The position numbers were made by a program, and so were the translations under genes. From Pomphorhynchus laevis (Eukaryota > Acanthocephala > Palaeacanthocephala > Echinorhynchida > Pomphorhynchidae), in NCBI GenBank assembly GCA_012934845.2, contig WNNJ02002706.1, positions 248,001-312,000 of the forward strand: a stretch of 64,000 nucleotides of DNA. The letters run 5' to 3'. The notes under the pieces are model-generated. The model had not been told where the DNA came from and searched no databases. It worked only from the letters and a program-made list of their open reading frames with translations. Shown one piece after another: positions 1 through 10,091 of this stretch; within the stretch, counting starts at the first letter, position 1; each line of letters starts with the position of its first letter.

Positions 1-437
1 GAGGAATAGGAAAGAGGAGGTACGAGATGAAAAGCTTTACCGTTAGCATTGTTAGAATGAGAAAGATTAATGGAAGTTTGGTACGTAGTTGAACGAGGAG
101 TGTGTGAGAGAGTAGGTTCAATAATGGGATTATATGATGCGAAGTCAGGTGTTGATGCGAGGGAAACATCTAAAACAGCATTGGTCTGAGTGGTCGTGTG
201 TGATACAGGAGTAGATGAGCAGGATAACTGTAGTAGTCGTACTGATGTACAAAAACCGCAAGTGAAATGTTTATGTTTATACATCGAGTGGTCGGATATT
301 TTAACACGAACAAGTGTCCATACATCGCAATCTTTGGAATCGCATCCAACTTTAAAGCTGGTATAACCATCATTGCATTTAGATGTGGAAGATTCTTGAT
401 CAAGAACAGGGATCTGAGATCGCGCTTTTTTAGGCAT
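1..437 (-). CDS. LINE A ORF1, N-terminal part (runs off the window edge)
   Basis: Reading the minus strand from the ATG at 437 gives an open frame to base 1, starting MPKKARSQIP. It is nearly identical to the start of the ORF1 at 13,508. Residues about 22-65 hold spaced cysteines and a tryptophan (GCDSKDCDVW, then FTCGFC about 25 residues later), which resembles a degenerate PHD-type zinc finger, a module known from CR1-group ORF1 proteins. The rest is rich in Ser, Thr and Pro. The copy continues beyond the left edge, so its completeness cannot be judged. In this element class ORF1 is an RNA-binding or chromatin-binding partner of ORF2; the function here is inferred from that. Confidence 0.7.
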   Translation of the reverse strand, partial: MPKKARSQIPVLDQESSTSKCNDGYTSFKVGCDSKDCDVWTLVRVKISDHSMYKHKHFTCGFCTSVRLLQLSCSSTPVSHTTTQTNAVLDVSLASTPDFASYNPIIEPTLSHTPRSTTYQTSINLSHSNNANGKAFHLVPPLSYS

Positions 438-522
438 GACCTTTTATCGATAGATTGAGCTCAATCCGCGAGCGTAGCGAGCGGAACTGACAGGAATAAT
501 CTGGAACTGACAGGAATAATTG
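438..522 (-). promoter_or_regulatory. LINE A 5' leader with two 20-bp monomers
   Basis: Upstream of the ORF1 start on the minus strand lies the same leader as at 13,461-13,507, then about two copies of the 20-bp monomer (485-504 and a partial 505-522). The copy at 13,241 has eleven. Unrelated AT-rich sequence begins at about 523, which marks the 5' end of this LINE insertion. The region 523-629 holds nothing I recognise. Confidence 0.65.
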
Positions 523-629
523 TAATTTGCTAGAACAGTTATAAATTTTCTAGTGTGGAAAATTAATTTCGAGTGTAGGTAAAGTTTGCAATTAAAATTA
601 AATAAAAAAAATAAAATTTAATTTTTTTT

Positions 630-1364
630 TCAAAAATAAAATGCTGAAATTAAAACGAAAGGGGGAAAACCAGACCTTGCTGATATGTTTCCAGGAAATG
701 AGCAAGGATCGAGGTTCAAGTTTTGAGCAGCAGAATTTACACTCGAAATAAAAGCAGCTGGGGAATGTTGGCAACAGTATGGTAAGCCCAAGCCCCCATT
801 TTTAGCGGTAAGCAAGCTTGTAGTCACGCACTCTCGTCTGGCTGAATGGAAGTGATCTTTCCAAAACACTACTTCACCATGAGGTCAAATAAGCGAAGAA
901 ATTCGTTAGCATCTTTAGGATCAACGGAACCCATCAGATGGTTGACCCTCGAGGGAAGAAGCACACTCACGAAGCAGATTATTGGCGACTTGTAGGTCTG
1001 TCAGATCCCCGAGGGACTCAATATCTCTGCGCAAACTGGGAAGAATTGTGCTGTTCAGGAAGTCGGAACAGTAAACTCGAGATCCGATAGGAGAGCCTAG
1101 AATTGAGATATTGCCTGACGTATTGGCGAGGGTAATTAAAGGAAAGCTCTGCCTAACCAATGCGATTCGACTAGCCTCTCCAATTAACTCGGTCTTCCAA
1201 TTCATCTCCAAAACAATAGTATGGAAGCTCGACGAAAGGTACACCAAAGTCTTTACAACAGCCTCATGCGAACCAGCTAAAATACCATCATCAAGGCCGT
1301 CAATATCGTTAAATTGAGATTTGTTTTTGCGTTTGAAGCACGACAAGGAGTGATTATTATTCAC
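630..1364 (-). mobile_element. REL-endonuclease (R2/NeSL-like) LINE, RT fragment
   Basis: Two minus-strand open stretches belong to the RT domain of the non-LTR family that ends in a restriction-like endonuclease. The stretch at 921-1,364 contains DDGILAGS, a form of the YxDDG catalytic region, followed by ILGSPIGS. The stretch at 630-869 contains the downstream GGLGLPYCCQHSPAAFISS block, typical of the thumb in this family. The two frames are not joined, and both ends of the element are missing. It matches the longer copies at 40.4-43.4 kb and 27.9-29.2 kb in family type. Confidence 0.65.
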
Positions 1365-1404
1365 AACATGTTTTAGCCTTAATGCCTTTTAGACAGATCA
1401 AAAG

Positions 1405-1775
1405 AAAGAGATAATAATACAATTTATTTAACGTGGCAAATGTGTGCAAAATGCACGCTTACATGACTACTAACAAACAAAAAAAGAACATCAAAAGTCA
1501 CAGATAATTAGTTAATTGTTGAAATGGTATTGGATTTGGTGTTTGAAGCACGGTATAGATGTTGATTGGCGGATATGAAGAGGCAGTTGATTCCACAAGA
1601 GAGGAGCAGCCACAACGAAGGAGCGGAAGTCAAAAGAGGTAGAGTAGATTGGGACATGTAAAAGAAGGGAATTACGGGAACGCAGAGAAATAGTGTTGGT
1701 CATTCCCATTGATACAGCAATAAGCGCAATTTGTTTGTCGGAGTCATTATTTAATAACGACATTTTCGTTTTAAC
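1405..1775 (-). mobile_element. LINE A-like 3' end fragment
   Basis: The minus-strand stretch 1,512-1,763 encodes ISLRSRNSLLLHVPIYSTSF and downstream residues, which align with the last 80 residues of the ORF2 at 14,796-17,768. It is followed by the family 3' tail (TTTGCCACGTTAAATAAA) preceded by a hairpin at 1,444-1,456. The fragment is 5'-truncated, as is usual for target-primed reverse transcription. The short gap 1,776-1,939 shows nothing recognisable. Confidence 0.75.
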
Positions 1776-1939
1776 ATTATAGTTTGAGAGAGCAGCAATT
1801 TTTTTCTGGCAACGAATTCTAAATATAAAAAATTCTGAAATAACCTTTACGATTTAGGCAACCGACCATGTGAACGACTATACAGAGTTAAACTATGACA
1901 AGGCAAGACTGATGTCGAAGACAAAAATCTAAAAGGTAT

Positions 1940-2001
1940 TGTACTAACGGGAGCTTTATTAAACAATCTACAAACATAATAATAAGTTAGTGTTCTTAAC
2001 A
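1940..2001 (-). repeat. Candidate LTR of the outer gypsy element
   Basis: Read on the minus strand this segment starts TGTTAAGAAC, contains AATAAAGCT, and ends TACA. That is the same plan as the 89-bp LTRs of the inner element. It follows a purine-rich stretch at the end of the coding tail. The partner LTR was not found, so the boundaries rest on similarity alone. Confidence 0.4.
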
Positions 2002-2348
2002 TATGTTATCTCACCCACTACGTAGTCATCCAAATACTTGGGTCTTTGTCGTTGTTTTCGGTTGCTGTGAAATACATCGACATTCGAGTCCGTTTGTTTA
2101 GATGTGGTTGATATCTCATCGTTCTGTTCGTCTCCAACATGTTCCTCTGGATTCATATGGTCGGTCGTATCTTGGTCATTCTTATTCAAATTGAATTGGT
2201 GATCACGTGTATCATGATGACCTTCGACCAACTCCTCAGTATGTTGATCGTATGGAGTACATATAGTGAATTCCTTGTTGATCGGATCAGGACTGGTACT
2301 TAGTTGGATACACTCCTTGATACACGGAGCAAGTTGTTTAGTCGACAC
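1968..2348 (-). pseudogene. Outer gypsy: C-terminal tail after integrase
   Basis: Acidic, Gln/Asp/His-rich open stretch ending RQRPKYLDDYVVGE, the usual end of a gypsy integrase tail. It corresponds in position to 7,090-7,467 of the inner element, which ends KDYIVG. Fossil element part. Confidence 0.55.
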
Positions 2349-2666
2349 TGTCGATTCGCGTCAATCACTTAAGCGAACGAGGGCGTAATATGGACTGGCA
2401 TTAATGAGATCGACTCTCTCCACTAAAGGATCGTACTTGCTCGTGCGATTTTGTTTCTTCAATAGCACGGGACCTGAAGAAAGTAGCCATGTCGGAATAC
2501 TCTATCAAGTATAGGAACATCGTTGGAATCTCAGAAACCTTTCGTAATGAGTTTCTCCTGTTTGAGTACATAGGAGAGAATGAATTGAGTGAGGCGCAGT
2601 TGAAAGGGAACTTTCCCAATGCTCAATGGGCAGTCGACGAGTTCGAATATCAAGTTCGATGCTTCT

Positions 2667-3356
2667 CTACAGAATTCCGTTATATCTCTCCACCTGACCA
2701 TTGTCAGTGGGGTTGTAAGGTGTGCTTCTGCTAAAGGCAACACCGTTTCTGCATAAATAATCAGATAATTCGCGGAACATGAACGAGGTTCCCCTATCAG
2801 AATGTACAAACGAGGGTGTACCGAATAGTGCGAATATCTGACTCAGACACTTTATCGCCGTTTTGGTCGAGATATCGGGACAAGCGAAGCCAAATGGGAA
2901 CCAGGAGAATTCGTCCACCATTACAAGCAAATAACGATTTCTAGAAGTTGATGGCATGGGTCCTTTAAAATCGATTGATATTCTTTCAAATGGTTGCGTA
3001 GCTTTAATCATAGAAATGGCAGGATGACGATGGAATGACGGTTGAATTTTAGCATACACCACACAGTCCCCCACTTCGCGCTTAACTTCATCGGTCGAGA
3101 ATTGCAGGTTGCGTGAGCGGACAAAATGTGTCAATCGTGTAAAACCAGGATGACATAGGGTATCATGAATTAAACGTAACTGAGATATTGACGTTTTAAT
3201 TGCCGCACAACGCACTCTAGACATTGCGTCTGCTAAAATGTTATCATATCCGCGACGATACGTAATGTGAAATTTGAACGGGGCCAATTCTAATCTCAAT
3301 CGGATTAATTTTTCGTTCGTTATGCGACTTTGATTATTTGAGTAAACGAACGCCAC
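2667..3356 (-). pseudogene. Outer gypsy: end of RNase H and integrase
   Basis: The stretch begins with an RNase H end (ADAMSR), then the integrase zinc-finger region (IHDTLCHPGFTRL), then the catalytic core with SIDFKGPMPS and HSDRGTSF, and NPTDNGQVERYNG near its end. These are standard DDE integrase landmarks of Ty3/Gypsy. It is part of the broken outer element. Confidence 0.75.
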
Positions 3357-3407
3357 GCTTCATTGATCTGTTATAATTTCAAAATGACGACCCAATAAGT
3401 AGTGTCT

Positions 3408-3660
3408 CTAATGCTTAATACTCTCTACAATAACTAGAGCCACCTTCTCTATAGCGGCGTAATGTTTAGCTTCATCGTTTAAGGTTCTAGAGAAAAATGC
3501 AACTGGTCGATTTTCCTGTATCAACACATCCGCTATACATAAATTAGATGCATCTGTATCGACCGTAAACATTTTTTGTATATCGATGTTAGCCATTGTT
3601 GCCTTCATAATTTCTTGTCTAAGATCATTGAATGTCTTAACGCGTCGTCACATAATAGAA
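3408..3660 (-). pseudogene. Outer gypsy: RNase H part
   Basis: Contains VDTDASNLCIADVL and RPVAFFSRTL, the typical start of a gypsy RNase H domain. The element is interrupted at 3,667 by the nested copy and resumes at 7,563. Confidence 0.65.
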
Positions 3661-3666
3661 ACGAAT

Positions 3667-3671
3667 CGGAT
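3667..3671. repeat. Target-site duplication, left (CGGAT)
   Basis: CGGAT lies directly before the 5' LTR at 3,672 and again at 7,558-7,562 directly after the 3' LTR. A 5-bp duplication is standard for Ty3/Gypsy integrases and fixes the insertion boundaries exactly. Confidence 0.85.
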
Positions 3672-3760
3672 TGTTGTGATTTAATAACTGAACTATGTTT
3701 ACATGTTTCTACTTTTACATATTTCTAGATATTGAATAAAGCTTAGTTTGGTTCATTACA
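3672..3760 (+). repeat. 5' LTR of nested gypsy (89 bp)
   Basis: Starts TGTTGTGA and ends TTACA, with TG...CA ends. It contains AATAAA and is almost identical to 7,469-7,557. A primer-binding site directly after it was not recognised. Confidence 0.85.
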
Positions 3761-3772
3761 GTTTATTCAATA

Positions 3773-4640
3773 TTGTTATTACTGATGGAGCGATATTTAA
3801 AGCCTGAACAGCTTACTCTACTTGCCAATTCGAACGATGCACAACAACAATGGAAACACTGGCCATATCGTTTCGACGCGTTCATCGCTCGTTTGGAAAC
3901 ACCTACCGACGCTGATAAGCTTGATATTCTTATAAATCATCTCTCACACGCGCTGTTCGCGCGAGTTCATGATTGTAAAACGTTCAAAGATGCGATGAAC
4001 ATCCTTTCAAAATCGTTCACGGCAACCCGAAATCCTCCTTCGACCGATACAAGCTATATACATCCAAGCAAAATAATGATCAATCAGTCAAGGATTACAT
4101 GGATAATTTGGAATCTCTCGCTCGACGCTGCACATTCAATCCTTTGGGTTCAGAGGAGCACGGAATGTGATTATTTGCGATGCTTTCATTGCCGGAATTG
4201 CGTCTAATTTCATTAGACAACGGATTCTAGAGTCTAACTGTGTCGATCGCAATCAGGCATTTCAAATGACCCAGACGATCGAACTAGCTCAAATACAAGC
4301 TGCGTCGTTTAATACATCTCAGTTACCCGATCAGACGACAACTCAAGACGAAGTTCAAATACATTCGACGATTTACCGAGATTCCACGACTCCCTCTCGA
4401 GATGAAACTTCAGCGTTTGTTCAAAAATCTCAGCGAAAATGCATTTTCTGCGTTTGACGATCACATCGGCGATCCGATTGTCCTGCTCGTGGCGCTACAT
4501 GTCATTACTGCAACAAACAAGGACATTTCGAGCGCGCTTGTCTTACCAAGCAACGAAATGGCCGAACATTGACTGCACATACAATTTCAGTAATCCAGTC
4601 GAACAACCGAACTGCTTTGCAGACAATCGAACGACAATTA
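3773..4640 (+). pseudogene. Nested gypsy: gag with CCHC knuckles
   Basis: Open stretches at 3,773-4,207 and 4,167-4,457 resemble the gag of Mag-type elements (W-x-Y-RFDAFIARL near the start). At about 4,430-4,540 there are cysteine-rich knuckles including CHYCNKQGHFERAC, a CCHC nucleocapsid motif. Fossil part. Confidence 0.65.
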
Positions 4641-4659
4641 CAGTGCTTACTAATTACAG

Positions 4660-4960
4660 TTAGTATAAAAATAATGACATTAGAGCTTTAATTGACACGG
4701 GAAGTTCTTCAAATTTCATAGACTCTAGATGTGCATCCGATCTCAAATTACGTACGTCACCGTGTAATGCAAAAACCTCTTTGGCCGATCAGAGATGTCA
4801 TTCGAGATGTCTCCGCAAATCTGTTGTATCATTCGACTATAACGAAAATACTTATCATTCTACCTTTTTCGTAATGGAGGGATTGTGTTGTCCATTAATA
4901 CTAGGGAAGCCATTATTGTCCAAACATTCGTCCATCACCATAAATTGTGGCAATCCAAGT
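4660..4960 (+). pseudogene. Nested gypsy: aspartic protease
   Basis: Contains IRALIDTGSSSNFIDS, the retropepsin D-T/S-G active-site segment, followed about 60 residues later by LILGKP, equivalent to the family's ILG motif. Fossil part. Confidence 0.65.
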
Positions 4961-5142
4961 GGAAATCCACTCGTCATTTGTACACTCAACGCAATGAAGA
5001 TTGAACCACCGAAACTCTTCCCTCCATATTGTATTTATTGGAAGCCTATAACTACCCCTACACGTAGACAATACCCTAGAAATCTCGCTTTTATTAAGCT
5101 CGAAATCCAACGTTTGCTAAAGAACAAATAATCAAACCTTCA

Positions 5143-5868
5143 ATGTCTCCATGGCGATCTCAGGTGTTGATTGTTCTCAGAAATAATAATAAATGTCGAA
5201 CAGTAGCTGATTACTCTCAGACTGTAAACCGACTGAAAGCACTAGACGCTTATCCTCTACCACGCATCGATAATCTCATTGATAAAATGGCTACCCAAAA
5301 CGTATTTTCGCGGATAGATCTTAAAAACGCATACCATCAGGTTGAACTACGAGAAGAAGAGCGACGATTTACAGCATTTGAGGCAAACGGCGGGTTATAT
5401 CAATTTACAAGAGTACCTTTCGGACTAGCCAATGCCGTTTCAGTTTTCAAGCGACTTATTAACCGGATTATCGAAACCGAATCACTAAATGGGACTTACG
5501 ACTACTTGGATGACGTTGTTATTTGCGGGAAGGACTTAAACGAGCATAACGAAAATCTCGAAAAATTTACTGAAGCATCTAGAAAATACAACATCACATT
5601 AAACTATGAGAAATGCGCATTTCAGGCAAAAACTATCCATATTTTAGGGTATGAGATTGGCAATAACATCAAAAGTCCTGACAGTAAACGAGTTGAGACA
5701 TTAAAGAATCTAAAAGTTCCATCAGAGAAAAAGGGGTTAAAACGCATTCTCGGACTGTTCTATCATTACGCAAAATGGATTCCACAGTTTTCAAAACGAG
5801 TAAAACCGTTAAGCACCGAAGAATTCCGTTTGAATATTGACGCCTTGCGTGACTTCGCTGACATTTGA
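5143..5868 (+). pseudogene. Nested gypsy: reverse transcriptase
   Basis: Contains the gypsy RT blocks in order: YPLPRIDNLIDKM, FSRIDLKNAYHQV, FTRVPFGLANA, the catalytic YLDDVVIC, and FHILGYEI-like (IHILGYEIG). The stretch ends near the connection to RNase H. It is the best preserved part of this fossil. Confidence 0.8.
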
Positions 5869-5924
5869 GACTATTATTGAATCTAGCATGGCTCCTATAG
5901 ATTTTGTAAACGTTTCACTATAGA

Positions 5925-7010
5925 AACAGATGCATCGGAATATGCAATTGGCGCTGTCCTCTCTCAACAATCTCGACCTGTTGCGTTCTTTTCGAAAACT
6001 TTGCCGCCTTCCTCAATTCGAATGTATTCTATCGAAAAGGACGCATACGTGTTAGTTGAGAGCGTCCGATATTAGCGACACTATGTGGCATCTAATCAAT
6101 TCAATATAATCACAGCGCTGCGTTCCGTTTCGTTTATATTCGATAAACTACGACACTGTAAGATTAAAAACAAAAAAATAATGCACTGGCGACTCGATCT
6201 TTCGGAATTCGAATTTAACGTCATCTACCGACAAGGAAGTCTAAATGAAGCTGCCGACGCCCTGTCGCGCGATATTGTGTTCGCATGTTCTGCTACCCAG
6301 CATATGAATGATCTATCCAAGCTTCAACGAATTCACCAGACATTATGTCACCCTGGAACTACCAAATTATATAATTTCGTACGTTCTCAGAATCGTCCGT
6401 ACTCGAGTTCTGATGTTAGGCAAGTCGTATCGGAGTGTGTCTCATGCAGTGAAATTAAGTCTTAGTTTCACAAACCCAACCAATAAACCCTTATTCGTTC
6501 TGAAAGGCCATTTGAAAGGTTATCGATTGATTTTAAAGGAACGTTACCCACTGATTCTCGAAATATATATGCTAAAGGTCATCGACGAATATAGTCGTTA
6601 CCCATTCGCGTTTGCATGTAGTGATATGACATCGAGTTTGCGTTATCAAGTGTTTAAGTTAGATAGTCAGCCTATTTAGGGCCCCTTCGTCTATACATAG
6701 TGATAGGGGTCTCGCGTTCACGTCGAAAGAATTTCAAAACTACATCCAGGGCATAGGAACAGTTTTAACTCACTCTAGTATTTACCACCCACAAGGGAAT
6801 GGGCAAGTAGAGAAGCTAAATGGCTCACTTTGCGAACAATACGATTGCGTCTGAAGGATCTATCCAAACCGATCTCAAAATGGAAAGACGCACTACCGGA
6901 TGCTTTACAATCAATAAGGAGCTTACTATGTACTGCTACAAATTATTTCCGTCACAAGCGTATGTTCAATTTTAAAAGAAAATCGCCCCAATGTCGAGCG
7001 GACCTTACTG
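5925..7010 (+). pseudogene. Nested gypsy: RNase H and integrase
   Basis: RNase H landmarks (TDAS-like start, RPVAFFSKTL) lie at 5,925-6,060 and EAADALSRD near 6,250. The integrase zinc finger region (IHQTLCHPGTTKL, ECVSCSEIK) follows to 6,465, then core blocks with HSDRG-like and GNGQVE-like residues to about 6,830. Broken fossil region. Confidence 0.65.
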
Positions 7011-7089
7011 GTTGACCAGCAGTGGACCTGTTTGGGTTTGCAACTTTACACTGGGTTCTAAGTAATGCGAGTTTGTAAAGAAAGCTCAT

Positions 7090-7467
7090 TTGATTAATGC
7101 TAACCCTAAATTCGCTATAATTAGAACGGGCGACAACCGCGAATATACCGTATCCACTCGGGATCTAGCTCGATATCCTCGTCAGCTGATGAACAATGAC
7201 AAAAATAGCGACAAAGATACGTTATCTGATAATTATCCGGTAACCGATGACCGCGGATTTCCAAGAAACGATTTTATGAACTCGGATACACCGCCCGATC
7301 GTGTGATGGATCACAAAGGAAGCTCTATCGAAGTGTCAACACCTAATGATGCCGAGAAGACTACCACAATACAGATTAAAAATCAAGACACTGGCGTTGA
7401 CAACGAGCCTCCGAATCGAGTGCAAGACGTTTACCTTCTCGGTATAAAGACTATATTGTGGGGGTGA
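7090..7467 (+). pseudogene. Nested gypsy: C-terminal tail
   Basis: Open stretch rich in Asp, Asn, Thr and Lys that begins with a small beta-rich segment (IIRTGDNREYTVSTRDLA) and ends next to a purine tract (TGTGGGGGTGAA) abutting the 3' LTR. That tract is the likely plus-strand primer site. Confidence 0.55.
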
Positions 7468-7468
7468 A

Positions 7469-7557
7469 TGTTGTGACTTAATAACTGAACTATGTTTACA
7501 TGTTTCTACTTTTACATATTTCTAGATATTGAATAAATCCTAGTTTGGTTCATTACA
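7469..7557 (+). repeat. 3' LTR of nested gypsy (89 bp)
   Basis: Same length as the 5' LTR with three substitutions, TG...CA ends, directly preceded by a purine tract and followed by the CGGAT duplication at 7,558-7,562. Confidence 0.85.
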
Positions 7558-7562
7558 CGGAT

Positions 7563-8400
7563 ATTATAAGCGGTCGAATTTTCTCAGAGAAACTACAAAT
7601 CCACCTGGAATAGTGGGCAAACAACCCGAGTACCCGCTTATTTTCAGTTGACGTAGACGGTGGTTCCATATCTTTGAGGACTTGTATGCGATCATTGTCT
7701 GGCTGTATCTCGCCGAAAGTAATGACATAACCTAACAGGTTAATTTGTTGTTTCCGAATTTCGGATTTATCTGCATTGATGGTCATACCGTATTTGCGAA
7801 TAACATTCTGGAAGTCGCGCAGATTACGATCATGATTTTCAGCTGAGTGACCGCAGACTGTCACGTCGTCTAGATAGGCGAATACATCCTTGAGGTTCTG
7901 TTAAGCAATGATGCTGTCAATTGTTCTCTGAAAGACTGCTGGGGAATTGGTTAATCCGAATGGAACACGACAAAACTGGTACAGTCGTCATGCAGCTCCA
8001 AACGCGGTGTACATACGTTCATCAGGGTGAATCGGCAATTGGTGATACGCTGATTGTAAATCGAACTTACTAAACACTATAATCAGCGACCTTCTGTACA
8101 ATGGTATCTATTCGAGGCAATGGGTAGGCGTCCAGATGTGTAAATTTGTTTATAGTCTGTGCATAATTTACGACCAGCCTAAGTTTCTCTCGTGGACTCT
8201 GCACCACAAGAACTTAAGCCCTCCATGGTGATCGACTGGGCTATTAATATTCTCTTTAAGCATCTGATCAACTTCTGTTTGAATAAATCGAATATGCTCG
8301 GAACTGTATTGTCTTGATCTGATGGCTGCAGGTTTACAATTGGTTACCAACGACGCAAACAACCGAGGTGGATCGACCTTCATCCGTGATAAGGCATTGA
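7563..8400 (-). pseudogene. Outer gypsy: reverse transcriptase part
   Basis: Minus-strand stretches include INLLGYVITFGEIQPD and FAHYSRWICSFSEKIRPL, the RT C-terminal and connection region, next to the insertion site. Further right, weaker segments correspond to the rest of RT. Fossil part. Confidence 0.65.
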
Positions 8401-8438
8401 GATACAATGAGATAAGGCATTGAGATACCGTTTGTACC

Positions 8439-8894
8439 CTAAAAGTCCATTGTATTGGACTCGTAATTCGACATAAATGGATGACCAAGTATGACGTCGT
8501 AATTGAGGTTAGGTAAACAGAGCAGGCGTATATCATTTTTGTTGCCGTTTGGAAGTTGAACGTTAGCAGAGCAGCAGCAAACAACCGTTGATGTATGGCC
8601 TTTCGTCGACATAGACACCGTTTCTCTACGTGGTGTGATATTCAGCTTGAGCCGATTTACGAGCTTGAAGTCGATAAAGTTTTCGGAGTTGCTAGTGTCG
8701 AAAAGTGCAACCACATCACTACCGTTTACTTTTATGGTTTGTGCGGCTATATGAAGACCATGCTTACCCATAGATTTGAGCATAACTGTCGTCAAACGTG
8801 AATCTTTATGATGAGTGTCGATCATGTTGATACGAGATTTCTGCTTCGGTTTTTTATGCACATTCAATTTCTTTAGGCAGCACATTCCATGCAT
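8439..8894 (-). pseudogene. Outer gypsy: protease region
   Basis: Contains VVALFDTSNSENFIDFKLV and VILGHPFM, the same retropepsin-type block as 4,660-4,960 of the inner element. Fossil part next to the junction with a LINE at about 8,900. Confidence 0.6.
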
Positions 8895-8914
8895 TTAAGG
8901 ACCGATGTGAAAGT

Positions 8915-10085
8915 CGCACCGTTATTGTCGACCACTCCGTCCTCCTTTATCGCCTTCCTTATGATTACGGCTTTTCTTCTTCCTACGTAGCATGGTTTGC
9001 CTTATATCTATCCAACCGTTCCTTTCGCGTCTGTTCTAATTCATCATCCTCCCCTCCCATCCCTATTTTTTGCGGGGTCCCACAAGGTTCAGTCCTAGGT
9101 CCCCTGCTTTTCTCTCTTTTGCTTATCGATCTCTCTCCGTTTATCAAACCTTACTCCTTTAACGTCATGCAATACGCCGATGACATCCTCATCTATGCTC
9201 ATGCACCCGCACATCGCATACACGATATCAGCGATTTTGCCTTCAACTGCCTTTCTTCTATCTACGAACGTCTCTCCAATCTCCATCTCGTTCTAAACCC
9301 CGACAAGTCTAAAATAATGTGGATCCTCCCCCGTAAACCAAACATATCTCCTCCCACTGTATCTTTTGCCTCATCGATCATCCCCATAGTCCACAATATC
9401 ACCTTCTTAGGCTTCCATTTTGATGATCATCTTTACCTTAAACTCTTCGTCCGTGACAAGGTCTGCTCGTCTAACTTAGTTCTTCGTGACATCCGCTGTA
9501 TAAGCCCCCTTATCGACTTCCGTTCTTGTATGACTCTTCTATCATCCCTTCTTTTTCCTAAAATCGATTACTGCCTTAGCCTTTTTGCCAATTCTCCAAA
9601 ATCCATCATCCTACCACTACACGCATAATCAACTCCGCCGTTCGAGTGCTCTTTCGTCTCCGTCGCTTCGATCACATATCCACATATCTTGCACAATTTT
9701 CCTGGTCCACCATCCACATCCGCATCAAACTCCGCTTTCTTCTCGTAACTTTTCGTCTCATCGCTGTCGGCTCCCCATCGTTCATCAACCTTCCTTTCTT
9801 AGACGACACTCGCCCCACCTCGCTATCGCTGCGTTCCCGTCATACCCTCTTACTCCACGTTCCCAATTACTCCAACAACTATGGTCTCCGATCCTTCCTC
9901 GTCGCCGCCTCACTCGCCTGGAATCAACTCCTTTTCGACGTCCGCCGCGCTCTCTCCTTTATCACATTCAAACACCTCCTCCTTTCACACCTTCTCGACA
10001 CATGATTTACATTTCTGTTTTATTGGGACTTTTCCATGTGGTAATTTATATAGTGATGGAGGATGACCTCTACGAGCTGACGAAC
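8915..10085 (+). mobile_element. LINE B (CR1/L2-like), 5'-truncated copy
   Basis: Plus-strand RT from the block before GVPQGSVLGP through the catalytic QYADDILIYAH (near 9,170) and LNPDKSKIMWILP, collinear with LINE A ORF2 but diverged from it. The frame changes near 9,628, after which 9,646-10,005 carries the C-terminal LRRFDHIS...LLLHVPNYS segment in another frame. The nucleotide sequence is C/T-rich on this strand, as in LINE A. The 3' tail ends close to 10,085. Confidence 0.75.
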
Positions 10086-10091
10086 TAATCT

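Larger units (their letters stand above)
3672..7557 (+). mobile_element. Ty3/Gypsy (Mag-like) element with 89-bp LTRs, nested
   Basis: A full-length layout: 5' LTR (3,672-3,760), gag with zinc knuckles, protease, RT, RNase H, integrase and 3' LTR (7,469-7,557), flanked by CGGAT on both sides. The LTRs differ at 3 of 89 positions, which indicates a moderately old insertion. LTRs this short (the Bombyx Mag element is of similar size) and the pol sequence type suggest the Mag lineage. The coding region is broken in several places, so it is a fossil despite complete ends. It sits in the reverse orientation inside an older relative. Confidence 0.85.
1940..8895 (-). mobile_element. Older Ty3/Gypsy (Mag-like) fossil, split by a nested insertion
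   Basis: Minus-strand pieces in the order expected of gypsy pol lie on both sides of the insertion at 3,667-7,562. To the right are an aspartic protease-like block (8,439-8,894) and reverse transcriptase (7,563 to about 8,400). To the left are RNase H (3,408-3,660), integrase (2,667-3,356) and a C-terminal tail with a candidate short LTR (1,940-2,348). The element is broken in several places and old. Its right end meets a LINE fragment at about 8,900. The integrase piece has the HHCC-type zinc finger context and a DDE-type core, and resembles the inner copy closely enough to be the same lineage. Confidence 0.75.

Noticed and set aside
8895-8960. Second LTR of the outer gypsy element
   Set aside because: No sequence like 1,940-2,001 was found here; LINE B coding sequence begins directly.
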